In this document: one piece after another, positions 31,842-39,987 of the stretch | Numbering within the stretch: position 1 is the first letter of the stretch | How the letters are laid out: each line of letters begins with the position of its first letter | Source of the DNA: Pseudomonadota bacterium | Lineage (GTDB): Bacteria; Pseudomonadota; Gammaproteobacteria; Berkiellales; Berkiellaceae | Length of the DNA: 50,738 nucleotides | Assembly: GCA_018241965.1 (NCBI GenBank) | Contig: JAFECS010000019.1 | Span: forward strand, 18,927-69,664 | Direction of reading: 5' to 3' | Notes under the pieces: generated by a model | Database searches by the model: none | What the model was told of the DNA's origin: nothing | The model's input: the letters and a program-made list of their open reading frames with translations, nothing else | Position numbers and translations under genes: made by a program

Positions 31842-32435
31842 TCAATAAATAACGTTATATCCCAAATACCCGCCAGTTATTATTAGCAATGAGCCAGTTA
31901 TCATATTGAACAAACGCAAACGAAAATCATTTTTCAACAACACCGACACCCTATCACCTAACACAGCCCAAGCACCCAATGAAACATAGCAAATCACAAA
32001 ATATATCAAAGTAAATGTTAAAAGGGGTATGTAGCTTTGTGTGCTTGAAAAAATCGATACTCCAGATACGCAGGCAATCCACGCTTTTGGGTTTAACCAC
32101 TGCAATAAAAACCCTTGATAAAATTTTGGGACATCGTTTTTTTCTACTTGAAGTGTCGGCTTTGAAATGGCTATTTGATAGCCCATATAAATAATATAGG
32201 TAGCTCCTACAATGGCAAGCATGCTGAACAAACTGGGATAAGCATTAATCACCTGATAAAAGCCAAAGCCTATACAAAGCAGCAATAAAGTAAACCCTAT
32301 TGTTGCGCCACTAACATAAGGTATGGTTTTTTTTACCCCATAGTTTACGCCTGAAGAAAGAATTATCATGTTCACAGGCCCTGGTGAAATAGACATAGCC
32401 AATGAAAACATTAACATGGCAATTAAGAGCGACAT
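31842..32435 (-). CDS. LysE/RhtB family exporter
   Basis: A 197-residue protein with six predicted membrane helices and the family's N-terminal signature SISPGPVNMIILSSGVNYG (S-P-G-P is nearly invariant) and the G-x-x-x-G-x-x-x-G-F-x helix that follows (SGATIGFTLLLLCIGFG). These inner-membrane proteins export amino acids such as lysine, threonine or homoserine lactones. It is divergent from a LysR regulator, the standard pairing for inducible exporters, so that regulator probably controls it. The substrate is not determined from sequence. Confidence 0.88.
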   Translation of the reverse strand: MSLLIAMLMFSLAMSISPGPVNMIILSSGVNYGVKKTIPYVSGATIGFTLLLLCIGFGFYQVINAYPSLFSMLAIVGATYIIYMGYQIAISKPTLQVEKNDVPKFYQGFLLQWLNPKAWIACVSGVSIFSSTQSYIPLLTFTLIYFVICYVSLGAWAVLGDRVSVLLKNDFRLRLFNMITGSLLIITGGYLGYNVIY

Positions 32436-32548
32436 AGTTGAGCTCCTCTTTTGGTATTAAATACTTATCACTTTTTTAAAGTTTAAGCTATTCCAACCTA
32501 TTTTATTAGATAGTATAATCAGAATTTACTGTTCTATAGGATGGAACA
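32436..32548. promoter_or_regulatory. Divergent promoter region of exporter and LysR regulator
   Basis: The 113-bp gap between the two start codons is AT-rich, with several T-N11-A arrangements around 32500-32545 (for example near TATAATCAGAATTTA), as used by LysR-type regulators. No single site can be fixed by eye. Confidence 0.4.
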
Positions 32549-33439
32549 ATGATAGATGAACTGCGCTCCCTGGCCATTTTTGCCAAGGTTGTTGAGATCA
32601 GCTCTTTTCGTCAAGCTGCCAAAGATCTTAAGTTATCCCCCTCCGTAGTAAGCCATCATGTGGCACAGCTTGAAGAGCGTTTAGGGGTGATTCTGCTTTA
32701 TCGCTCTACGAGAAAATTGTCTTTGACAAGCGATGGTGAAAAACTCTATTCAAGCGCTAAAGCAATGCTTAGCGCCGCTGAAAATGGACTCAATAGTATT
32801 GCTTATAATGTTTCGTCACCTACCGGCAAGTTAAAGTTAGCCCTCCCTGCCTTACTCAGTAAAAGCACATTGCTAAAAGATATTGCAGAATTTGCCAAGC
32901 ATTTTCCTAAAGTGTCCATTTCAATAAATTTTAGTGATTTGCAGCAAGATCTGATACAAGAAAGCATCGATTTGGCGATACGGATCGGTAACCTTAAAGA
33001 TAGCACTTTAAAATCCAAAAAGCTTTTTGAATTAAAAAGAACACTTGTTGTGTCACCAGCGTACTTAGCCAATCAAGCCAAGCCCAAGGGGCCTTTAGAT
33101 CTTAAAACATGGGATTGGATAGGGCTTAATATGCGGGCTCATAGCAGAACTTTATTCAATTCAGCAGGTAAATCTATTAATATCGATTTTACGCCACGCA
33201 TCGTCGCCGATAGCGTTGAAGCAGTTTGCCAGCTTGCCATTGCAGGTTTAGGGTTGGCCACGCCCCCCTTGTATCTTGCGCAAGAAGAAATTAAAAAAGA
33301 ACACCTTGTTCATCCACTAAAGCATTGGACGCTAGAATCACTGCCTGTTTACGCCGTTTGGCCGCCTAATGTACCCAAAGCCTCTTTAGTGTTTAGGCTA
33401 ATTGAATTTCTTGAGAACAGGAAAAAGAGTTATTTTTGA
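32549..33439 (+). CDS. LysR-type transcriptional regulator
   Basis: A 296-residue protein with the LysR winged helix-turn-helix at residues 5-62: FAKVVEISSFRQAAKDLKLS and VVSHHVAQLEERLGVILLYR, then RSTRKLSLTSDG. The rest is the two-lobed substrate-binding domain (family length about 300, so complete). It resembles the CrgA/DsdC-like subgroup starting with a leading I-F-x-x-V-x-x-x-S-F. It probably senses an amino acid or related metabolite and switches the divergent LysE-type exporter. It is convergent with the F-box-ankyrin gene 35 bp away. Confidence 0.92.
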   Translation: MIDELRSLAIFAKVVEISSFRQAAKDLKLSPSVVSHHVAQLEERLGVILLYRSTRKLSLTSDGEKLYSSAKAMLSAAENGLNSIAYNVSSPTGKLKLALPALLSKSTLLKDIAEFAKHFPKVSISINFSDLQQDLIQESIDLAIRIGNLKDSTLKSKKLFELKRTLVVSPAYLANQAKPKGPLDLKTWDWIGLNMRAHSRTLFNSAGKSINIDFTPRIVADSVEAVCQLAIAGLGLATPPLYLAQEEIKKEHLVHPLKHWTLESLPVYAVWPPNVPKASLVFRLIEFLENRKKSYF

Positions 33440-33474
33440 TCACCAGCGATAGACTACTATCAGGCCCCTCTATT

Positions 33475-35001
33475 TTAATAAGAATTTGAAGTGCTAAGGA
33501 TCTGCCTAGAAGTTCCTTCAGCTATTTTTTTATCAATCACTCTAACATGTTCTCTTACCGATCCAAACTGTTTTAAATAATTATTCTCCTTATGCAAGAT
33601 AGATTCCGTGACGGTAAATGATGCAAACTGTTTAGTTAATTCAACTATATCATCTACATCTTGTTTTTTTTGTATACCTGATATTACAGGGATAGAAAGC
33701 ACAAAACTTCTATCAGTGGCTGGGATCAATTGCGGGTGATTATCCAGTAAATATCGAACCACCTCTTCCTGATTATGTGATGCTGCCAAGCGTAAGGCTT
33801 GCCCAATGTTTTGAGGATTAAACGATTTAGGATCCTTATCGAGTAATAATTTTACAATATTTAAAGCGCCTTTTTCTGCTGCCTTATAAAATAGTTGTCG
33901 ACGCGCATAAGCTGGTATTTTCCATAACTTATTTTGTAAAATTATATGTGCCGTTTCATGATCATTGTAATCCAGTCCAAAAGTTATAGCGTCGGATAAA
34001 ACAATTAAAGAAAAATTAATTTCTGCACTACTCATTATCATGGCAACCATCTTGCTATTTTTCTTCTTAACACTTAACTGCAGCATCTCTATCATCAGCA
34101 AGATATTTTTATTTAATTCTGCATGTTGCAATAACACGTTTAATGGTCCAGTTTGTTCATTTTCTACTGCCACTTTAATAGCATCGGCTAAAGCACGCTT
34201 ATTGGATCTTAAGTGAGTATTTTTTAGTAGCTCTGTGGTAATATCCGTGTCGCCTTTTATGCTTGCAATATTTAATGCTTTAGCTAATGAAAAAGTAATC
34301 TGTTGCACTAGCGGTTGGGTTAAAAATACTTGCACCACTTTACAGTTGCCGGCAGAACATGCTTTTAAAAAGGCTTCAGAAAGTGTGGATCTATCTAATG
34401 CGGCTTGTGCATGAGATATTAAATAAGCGCATATTGTCAAAAAGCCATACTCTGCTGCTATTAATAAAGCACTACGCTTAAACTCTGTTGTAGTCGCGAT
34501 GGGTTCACTCATTGTACTCACAAAAGTTATTTTATTATTTAGTGCCGCACTAAACAACAGGCAGTGGTTTTTTGCGAGCGCTAATTGTGCTTGTGAAAAC
34601 GCTTTTCTTTGTCCTGCTGCAAGACACAAACCAGTTAATACCGTTTGCTTATTTGCAGGGACAGAAGAAGTCTCTTTCAATAAAAATTCTGCATAATCAC
34701 CAAAAGTAAGATTTTCACTTTTCAAAATCAGGCAAACATGCTGATATAGCAGTTTAAATAATTTTAATGGTTGATTTCTAAATTGATCCTGAAAAAATGA
34801 CTCACCAGCTGGTAAAGTTTTAACGAAAGGAAAATAAAAACAAATAGCCTGACGCCAAAGTTGATCATCTTGCGCTATGCGCTTAGCGCGAATACTCACT
34901 TGTGATAAATGAACAAGACTACTGGGAAAATTTCTACTGTAAATTATGTCGGCAAAAATGGGTAGCTGTATTTCTTCAGGAAGTTCGCCAAAAGAAATCA
35001 T
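33475..35001 (-). CDS. F-box and ankyrin repeat protein
   Basis: The 508-residue protein opens with an F-box at residues 5-55: GELPEEIQLPIFADII, SSLVHLSQVSIRAKRIAQ and DDQLWRQAICFYFP. From about 175 to 450 follow seven or so divergent ankyrin repeats (for example ALLIAAEYGFLTICAYLISH, LFYKAAEKGALNIVKLLLD and ALRLAASHNQEEVVRYLLDN). F-box plus ankyrin is the arrangement of Legionella AnkB, which uses Skp1 to build a host ubiquitin ligase. Unlike AnkB there is no CaaX end (it ends SNSY). Target and translocation are unknown. A second F-box protein at 19904 and the split pair at 26249-26946 make F-boxes a theme of this region. Confidence 0.85.
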   Translation of the reverse strand: MISFGELPEEIQLPIFADIIYSRNFPSSLVHLSQVSIRAKRIAQDDQLWRQAICFYFPFVKTLPAGESFFQDQFRNQPLKLFKLLYQHVCLILKSENLTFGDYAEFLLKETSSVPANKQTVLTGLCLAAGQRKAFSQAQLALAKNHCLLFSAALNNKITFVSTMSEPIATTTEFKRSALLIAAEYGFLTICAYLISHAQAALDRSTLSEAFLKACSAGNCKVVQVFLTQPLVQQITFSLAKALNIASIKGDTDITTELLKNTHLRSNKRALADAIKVAVENEQTGPLNVLLQHAELNKNILLMIEMLQLSVKKKNSKMVAMIMSSAEINFSLIVLSDAITFGLDYNDHETAHIILQNKLWKIPAYARRQLFYKAAEKGALNIVKLLLDKDPKSFNPQNIGQALRLAASHNQEEVVRYLLDNHPQLIPATDRSFVLSIPVISGIQKKQDVDDIVELTKQFASFTVTESILHKENNYLKQFGSVREHVRVIDKKIAEGTSRQILSTSNSY

Positions 35002-35084
35002 AAACCCTCCTTGGCTTTATGGTTTTTGCGTTTAGATTTTAGAATAATCGATATTTGGTAGAAAAATCTAGCGCTTTTGTAGAA

Positions 35085-35756
35085 TCAAGCTTTCTTTCCA
35101 AAAGTTTTATTGTGTTCATCATGATGTGTACTTGATATCTCTGATTGTGGGCGCACAGCAGCTTGCCAAGTTAATGTTTTCGCTGGTAATGCCACTGGTG
35201 ATGCATCAAAGGCAGAATAACTCAATTCATGGAGATTAAAATGCGTGGGCATCGCAGCGAGGATCCCAGCACGATTTTCACTATTTAGGCGATTTGAAAA
35301 TTGCGGATCATAAGCATGGATTCTAGGAATTTCTTGTTTTTGCTCCGTGCTTGGCATAATAAAATCTGGATCTATCGCTTTTGCCTTCAAATAACACTGA
35401 TTTGCCAAATCAGGCTGTTTACTCACCCCAAAGCCTTCTTTGTAACAGGTGCCCAAATAAAACCAGGACAAAGAATTGTTGGCATCCACCTCAGTTGCTT
35501 TTTTATAGCATTCAAAAGCTTGTCTGGGGTTGAGAACTTTAACCCCGTACCCTAATCGATAACAATGCCCTGACATATTCCAAGCAGGTGCAAAGTCTGG
35601 GTTGACCTCTGTGGCTGTAGAAAAACTTTCAAATGCTTTAGAAAATTCCCCTTTTTTTAAATATTCTTGCCCCTGTATTAATAAGTCGCAAGTTACCTCT
35701 TCCAGCTCATCTTTGGGTTCATTTAAAAAATAAATCATCGTTTTCATAGCCATCAT
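35085..35756 (-). CDS. Tetratricopeptide/Sel1-like repeat protein, 223 aa
   Basis: Residues 20-135 hold three TPR-type repeats of 34-40 residues: LLIQGQEYLKKGEFSKAFES, WNMSGHCYRLGYGVK ... AFECYKKATEVD, and WFYLGTCYKEGFGVSK ... CYLKAKAIDP. The inserted G-x-G-V is typical of Sel1-like variants. The C-terminal 80 residues have no recognised domain. TPR proteins are scaffolds; the protein has no signal peptide and would be cytosolic or translocated. Two ATG codons (35756, 35753) precede the frame with no clear Shine-Dalgarno. Confidence 0.75.
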   Translation of the reverse strand: MMAMKTMIYFLNEPKDELEEVTCDLLIQGQEYLKKGEFSKAFESFSTATEVNPDFAPAWNMSGHCYRLGYGVKVLNPRQAFECYKKATEVDANNSLSWFYLGTCYKEGFGVSKQPDLANQCYLKAKAIDPDFIMPSTEQKQEIPRIHAYDPQFSNRLNSENRAGILAAMPTHFNLHELSYSAFDASPVALPAKTLTWQAAVRPQSEISSTHHDEHNKTFGKKA

Positions 35757-35830
35757 TCAAATTAGGATGTGAGCATTCTACCTAAATAAGTGGCAAATTA
35801 CATGTCAGAATTTTTTTTACGTTGTAGGCT

Positions 35831-36499
35831 TTAACGAAAGCAACTCAAACACTGATAGGACTGCTTCGTTAAAATATCATTGATGGTGGGATCTTGTTGC
35901 GCCAATAGCATGGCAGAAGATTCAAATTCAGCAATAGCCAATTGGTGATCACTTTGCCCCTGATGTGCTTTTGCGTATTCTGCCATTTTAGCAATGGTTT
36001 TCTCATCGCCGGTGGCAAAAAAGGCTGCCCAGCACGAAGCCATATACAGCGCTTGACGATTCTCATCTTCTACTGTTTCAATTTTATTCAAAAAGGTGAT
36101 GTTATTGGCATTTTGAATCGCTAAACTCTGATTTGCCGTGCACACGCCATTATACTGAGCATTAATAGCATTGTGTTCATTATGATAACTTGCTCCAGCT
36201 AAACTGGCACACACAACTTGCTGTTGGCAATCCTCAAGGGTACCAAAATCATCGACCAATTTAACGGCGAAATCAGGATGTTTTTTTAGAACATGAATTG
36301 CATAAACAATAAGTTTAGTATTACCAGGATCACAGACATATTGATGATTATAGCTTTCAGTAATAGAACGAAGAAAATGTGAATAAGTAGCGTCTTTATA
36401 GAAGGTTTCTACGGAATAATTATCGACATAGGCAGAAACCGGCAACGATAGGGAAATTGCAATAAAAGTATAAATTAATTTTGAACAATAGCCTTGCAT
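35831..36499 (-). CDS. Exported protein of unknown function, Cys-rich
   Basis: The 222-residue product begins MQGYCSKLIYTFIAISLSLP and VSAYVD, a signal peptide with a likely cut after V-S-A. The mature part is helical with about nine Cys, several paired in C-x-x-C or close spacing (SYQCLSCFR at the end), so disulfides in the periplasm or outside are likely. No family is recognised. The ATG at 36499 with GTGGA upstream is preferred over the TTG 12 bases earlier. With a T2SS encoded 8 kb away it could be a T2SS substrate, which is only a suggestion. Confidence 0.6.
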   Translation of the reverse strand: MQGYCSKLIYTFIAISLSLPVSAYVDNYSVETFYKDATYSHFLRSITESYNHQYVCDPGNTKLIVYAIHVLKKHPDFAVKLVDDFGTLEDCQQQVVCASLAGASYHNEHNAINAQYNGVCTANQSLAIQNANNITFLNKIETVEDENRQALYMASCWAAFFATGDEKTIAKMAEYAKAHQGQSDHQLAIAEFESSAMLLAQQDPTINDILTKQSYQCLSCFR

Positions 36500-36660
36500 A
36501 TATCCACTCAAATCACCAAAGCACCCATTATATCTTAGGTATGACTTAAAATCATTGTGCCAGGATAAACGGTATTAATGCATATACTCAAAGGGGAACT
36601 TTTCTGCGTTTTTAGAAATCCCATTTAATAGGAGCGAGCAATCTATAAATAAGGGTGTAT

Positions 36661-37047
36661 ATGAAACATAAAATCATTGCATTCATTATATTGCTAGCAT
36701 TGTTACCAGGTCCTTTAATGGCACATTACCATGGTGGTTACCACGGTGGTTACCACGGTGGTTATCATGGTGGTTATCATGGTGGTTACCACGGATACTA
36801 TGGGCGCCATTATTATGGCCACATAGGTGGCTGGGGTGTATATCATCATCGCCATTATTATGGCTATGCACCTTATTACAATTATAGTTACCCGTATAAT
36901 TATGGATATCCTTATTACAGCTATGGTTATCCCTATTATGACTATGGGTATTACGATAACGGTGGTGCAGCCTTATTTGGCTTAATGTTAGGGATAGCAG
37001 GAGCTGCTGCATTAAGCGGTGGCTATCATCACCATCATCACTGGTAA
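36661..37047 (+). CDS. Secreted Gly/Tyr/His-rich repeat protein
   Basis: The 128-residue protein has a signal peptide (MKHKIIAFIILLALLPGPLM then A) and a mature part with five or six H-G-G-Y repeats, then Tyr-rich sequence (YGYPYYSYGYPYYDYGYY), a short hydrophobic glycine-rich helix (LFGLMLGIAGAAALSGG) and a terminal His run (HHHHHW). Such low-complexity proteins are found in periplasm or outer layers and may bind metal or form a matrix; it recalls GYH-rich proteins of Legionella and Coxiella. The ATG at 36661 has AAGGG at good spacing; the GTG six bases upstream is less likely. Confidence 0.7.
   Translation: MKHKIIAFIILLALLPGPLMAHYHGGYHGGYHGGYHGGYHGGYHGYYGRHYYGHIGGWGVYHHRHYYGYAPYYNYSYPYNYGYPYYSYGYPYYDYGYYDNGGAALFGLMLGIAGAAALSGGYHHHHHW
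36730..36793 (+). repeat. 12-bp coding tandem repeat
   Basis: The unit CAYGGTGGTTAY (H-G-G-Y) is repeated five times in a row inside the preceding gene, with third-base variation between TAC/TAT and CAC/CAT. Repeat number may vary between strains. Confidence 0.8.
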
Positions 37048-37171
37048 TTATGGTTAGTAAAATTTAGAAAAATAATAAGAATAAATCGAGATAGGAAATT
37101 TAGTTTTCAAGTGCATGTGTGCACTTAATTTTTGCGATAAAGAACTAGCTTGAGTGCCTTATGAGGTTGTT

Positions 37172-39331
37172 ATGGCAACAAATTCAGATAATGAAAAATC
37201 TACATTTTTGTCACGTGATGATTTGCTTAATCCTCAATTAAGTCAACCTCAAAAAAATAATTTAGTTGCTTTCAACCAAATACTGATGCAATTAGAAATA
37301 ACTGATCCATGGGATTTAGCCAAACTTGTAGATTCAGTTCATTACCAAAAACTTCCTGACGATTTTAAAAAACGTTTTCAAGAACGACTATCACAACCTC
37401 CACAACCTCCGTATAGTTGGGTAAAAATTGACAACTATTATGATAATAATGAAAAAATGCAAGCTAAAAAACAGAAGGAAAAACAAAAGCAAGAACAAAA
37501 AGAACAAACAATATTTGACAGGCTCGGAGATAAAGGACAAAAAGCTTTATTAGGAGACCCCCTTCCCCCTCAAAGCCAAGAGAAAAGAAGACTGTTTTTT
37601 GAAAAATATGCTGAACTTCTCGAAAAGAAGAGACAGGAAATCGACAGTAATCCAAAAATAAATCTATTTAAGGAGGGAATCAAAAGACAAGAAAGATTTA
37701 TTAAACAGGCAAAGGACTCAATCGCAGATTTAGAGAAACAGAAAATAGGTAATGATAATCCTAAGGATATTGAACGACTGGATGAGGAAATAAAAAAACA
37801 TAAGAGAGATTTAGATGAGCACACTAAAAAAAGAGATGAGATACAACAAGAATTGTATAAAGCTTTACCCCCGACCAATATGAAAGAAATGTTTAACGAG
37901 GAAATGGTGAAACTATACAAGGAAGCCATTGAAGAAGAAAACAATTCCATAGAATTTAGAAAAGCTGTTTTCATGCATGCCACAGATAATTTTTACGGGC
38001 CTAAGTTTTCCCCCCCGGTTGATCTTACTTTAGGCGGTGCTTCTGGCACAGGTAAATCTTATGCAACAAAACTACTTATTTTTGACCTTTCAAGGAAAAA
38101 TCTCATAAATAAACTTGATAAGATTGCAGAAGGATATGATCCAAGTTTTAACCCCAAAGAGCCTTATGGGGGCAATGATCAACGCGTCAAAGATATAATT
38201 GCAGCAAAAACTAAAATTACGGAAATTAATCCAGCTGCAGATGTTGATAAAGCCTTTGAAGCGATGAAGTCACACTTCGAGCAATTGGCAGGTAAGTTTG
38301 AAGATGATGAAAAGATGCAAGCGCTTAAAAGAGAGTGCGTTAAAGGTAATGATGTAGTGGCTAAAGATGGGGGGAAAGAACGCGAAATGTCCCAAGTGAG
38401 GCAAGTGATGCTCCATGGTGCATTATCGCTAGGCTACCCTGGCATTTCTGATCTACATTCTAAAAGTAAAAAGCTTAAACTCAAAATCTTAGTGAAAAAG
38501 GCTGCTTTAAATGCAGAAAGTGAAGCTGAACCTTTTAATACTGCCACACCCAATACCTTTTCAAAAGAAATAACACCATCAGCTATTAAACAAAAGGATG
38601 GCCGTCGCCCCGTTGTTGCTTTTGTTGACGCCTATGCTGACCAAACTGAAATCAGTGGAACAGACAGAGCCTATAGAAAAGCAACCGATGCTCCCTACAG
38701 CCCTGAAAATATTAAAGCAAATAAGTTTCCACCTGTTGAATCTAAAATTTATGAAGCTACCGTCAAAATAGCCGGAATTGCAATTAATGCATTCAAACAA
38801 GGATTTGACAATTCACTGGGTGTATTAAAAAAGACCATAGAGGCGGGTGGGGTTGAATGTTACCATCTTAATAATAAATTGATACATGTTAGAGAAGTAG
38901 CAGGAAAATTGCCACCAGAAAATTGGGTTGTCTGTGATTCAGCAAATAGAAAATATGATTTAAAATTAAATGAAGTTGATTTTGAAAGATGGAAACTAGC
39001 AGCAAAAACTAATGCCGGCACACCCAATTTAAATAAATGGTATGCACAACAAAAGAAAGAAGGCACTTTAGAAGGTATCGTTGTTTCTCGTGTACAGACG
39101 CTTGCTGCCCTTGAACAACAAATGAAATCAAAAGAAACTGAAAGAAAAGCAAGTGCCCCACCGCGCCGGGATCATCTACGCACACTAGTGACTCAAGGTC
39201 AAAATCCTGAAAAGATAGCGAAGTCGGAATCGGAACCCAGTTCAAAGCGCACGCGAACATTAGTTTCTAGATTAGTTGAGCGAGCACAGACTCTTACAAA
39301 TACAGATCCTAATAAAAATCGTAACAGGTAA
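37172..39331 (+). CDS. P-loop protein 1 of a paralogous pair
   Basis: A 719-residue protein. After a Gln/Lys-rich coiled coil (about 85-230) comes a P-loop GGASGTGKS (about 288-296), then DGGKEREMSQVRQVMLHGAL, GYPGISDLHSKSKKLK and VVAFVDAYADQTEISGTDRA. The order P-loop, D-x-x-x-x-R-x-x-S-Q-V-R, Gly-Tyr-rich helix and R-containing lid matches its paralogue at 39988 and loosely recalls zeta-toxin/UMP-kinase-like P-loop kinases. I infer a nucleotide-dependent kinase or transferase acting on host or bacterial targets; the family is not certain. The C-terminus is Ser/Arg-rich. The ATG at 37172 follows GAGG and is preferred to the GTG at 37154. Confidence 0.65.
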   Translation: MATNSDNEKSTFLSRDDLLNPQLSQPQKNNLVAFNQILMQLEITDPWDLAKLVDSVHYQKLPDDFKKRFQERLSQPPQPPYSWVKIDNYYDNNEKMQAKKQKEKQKQEQKEQTIFDRLGDKGQKALLGDPLPPQSQEKRRLFFEKYAELLEKKRQEIDSNPKINLFKEGIKRQERFIKQAKDSIADLEKQKIGNDNPKDIERLDEEIKKHKRDLDEHTKKRDEIQQELYKALPPTNMKEMFNEEMVKLYKEAIEEENNSIEFRKAVFMHATDNFYGPKFSPPVDLTLGGASGTGKSYATKLLIFDLSRKNLINKLDKIAEGYDPSFNPKEPYGGNDQRVKDIIAAKTKITEINPAADVDKAFEAMKSHFEQLAGKFEDDEKMQALKRECVKGNDVVAKDGGKEREMSQVRQVMLHGALSLGYPGISDLHSKSKKLKLKILVKKAALNAESEAEPFNTATPNTFSKEITPSAIKQKDGRRPVVAFVDAYADQTEISGTDRAYRKATDAPYSPENIKANKFPPVESKIYEATVKIAGIAINAFKQGFDNSLGVLKKTIEAGGVECYHLNNKLIHVREVAGKLPPENWVVCDSANRKYDLKLNEVDFERWKLAAKTNAGTPNLNKWYAQQKKEGTLEGIVVSRVQTLAALEQQMKSKETERKASAPPRRDHLRTLVTQGQNPEKIAKSESEPSSKRTRTLVSRLVERAQTLTNTDPNKNRNR

Positions 39332-39342
39332 GGGGTCCCATT

Positions 39343-39849
39343 ATGGATGAATCACAAGATCCAATTGCTGCTTTAGAAAATATACCTATTGATAACAATT
39401 CAGCTGAAGTTAAAAACTATAAAATTACTTTAAATGTTAAAATTCCAACAATGAAAAAATATTTAGTTATGTATGAAATTAAAAAAGAAGCCTTTCGTAA
39501 AAATATGCACCAATCACTGCATACCAAGGCACACGCGTGGGTTGATCCGCAAATTCAATTAACAAATGAATTTATTAAAAAAACAGAAGACGTCATAAAG
39601 CAATGTGATGAACCCACATTCAATTCCAGTAATGTCTTGGATTACTTGGAGAATCTTCACGCTTTTAGAGAAGAACAAAAAAGGATTAATAGCCTTGATA
39701 TAGGCACTAATCCAATGGGCCCGATGACAACACTACAAATTGAATGCATTCTCCTTACCAATAATTTGCTGAGATCGCTAAAAATCGTTGACTTGCCAAC
39801 AGAAGAGGAACTCCCCGCACAGTCTGATATAAACAATATAAACAAATGA
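39343..39849 (+). CDS. Hypothetical helical protein in the P-loop cassette
   Basis: A 168-residue, mostly helical protein without signal peptide or recognised domain (KKYLVMYEIKKEAFRKNMHQ and DVIKQCDEPTF are typical stretches). It starts 11 bp after the first P-loop gene with AAGGGG at good spacing, so it is surely cotranscribed with it. Position between two related P-loop genes suggests a partner, chaperone or antidote for one of them, but nothing in the sequence tests this. Confidence 0.6.
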   Translation: MDESQDPIAALENIPIDNNSAEVKNYKITLNVKIPTMKKYLVMYEIKKEAFRKNMHQSLHTKAHAWVDPQIQLTNEFIKKTEDVIKQCDEPTFNSSNVLDYLENLHAFREEQKRINSLDIGTNPMGPMTTLQIECILLTNNLLRSLKIVDLPTEEELPAQSDINNINK

Positions 39850-39987
39850 ACTTGCATTTTATGTTCTAAGTGTTTGGTTATGTGTCATTTTAGGTGTATT
39901 TTCACGACAATATATTTTCCTCAATAACTTGTTTTAATATGGTAATATAGAGAAAGTAACCCTTGACAAACAGGGCGAGCTTTAAAA

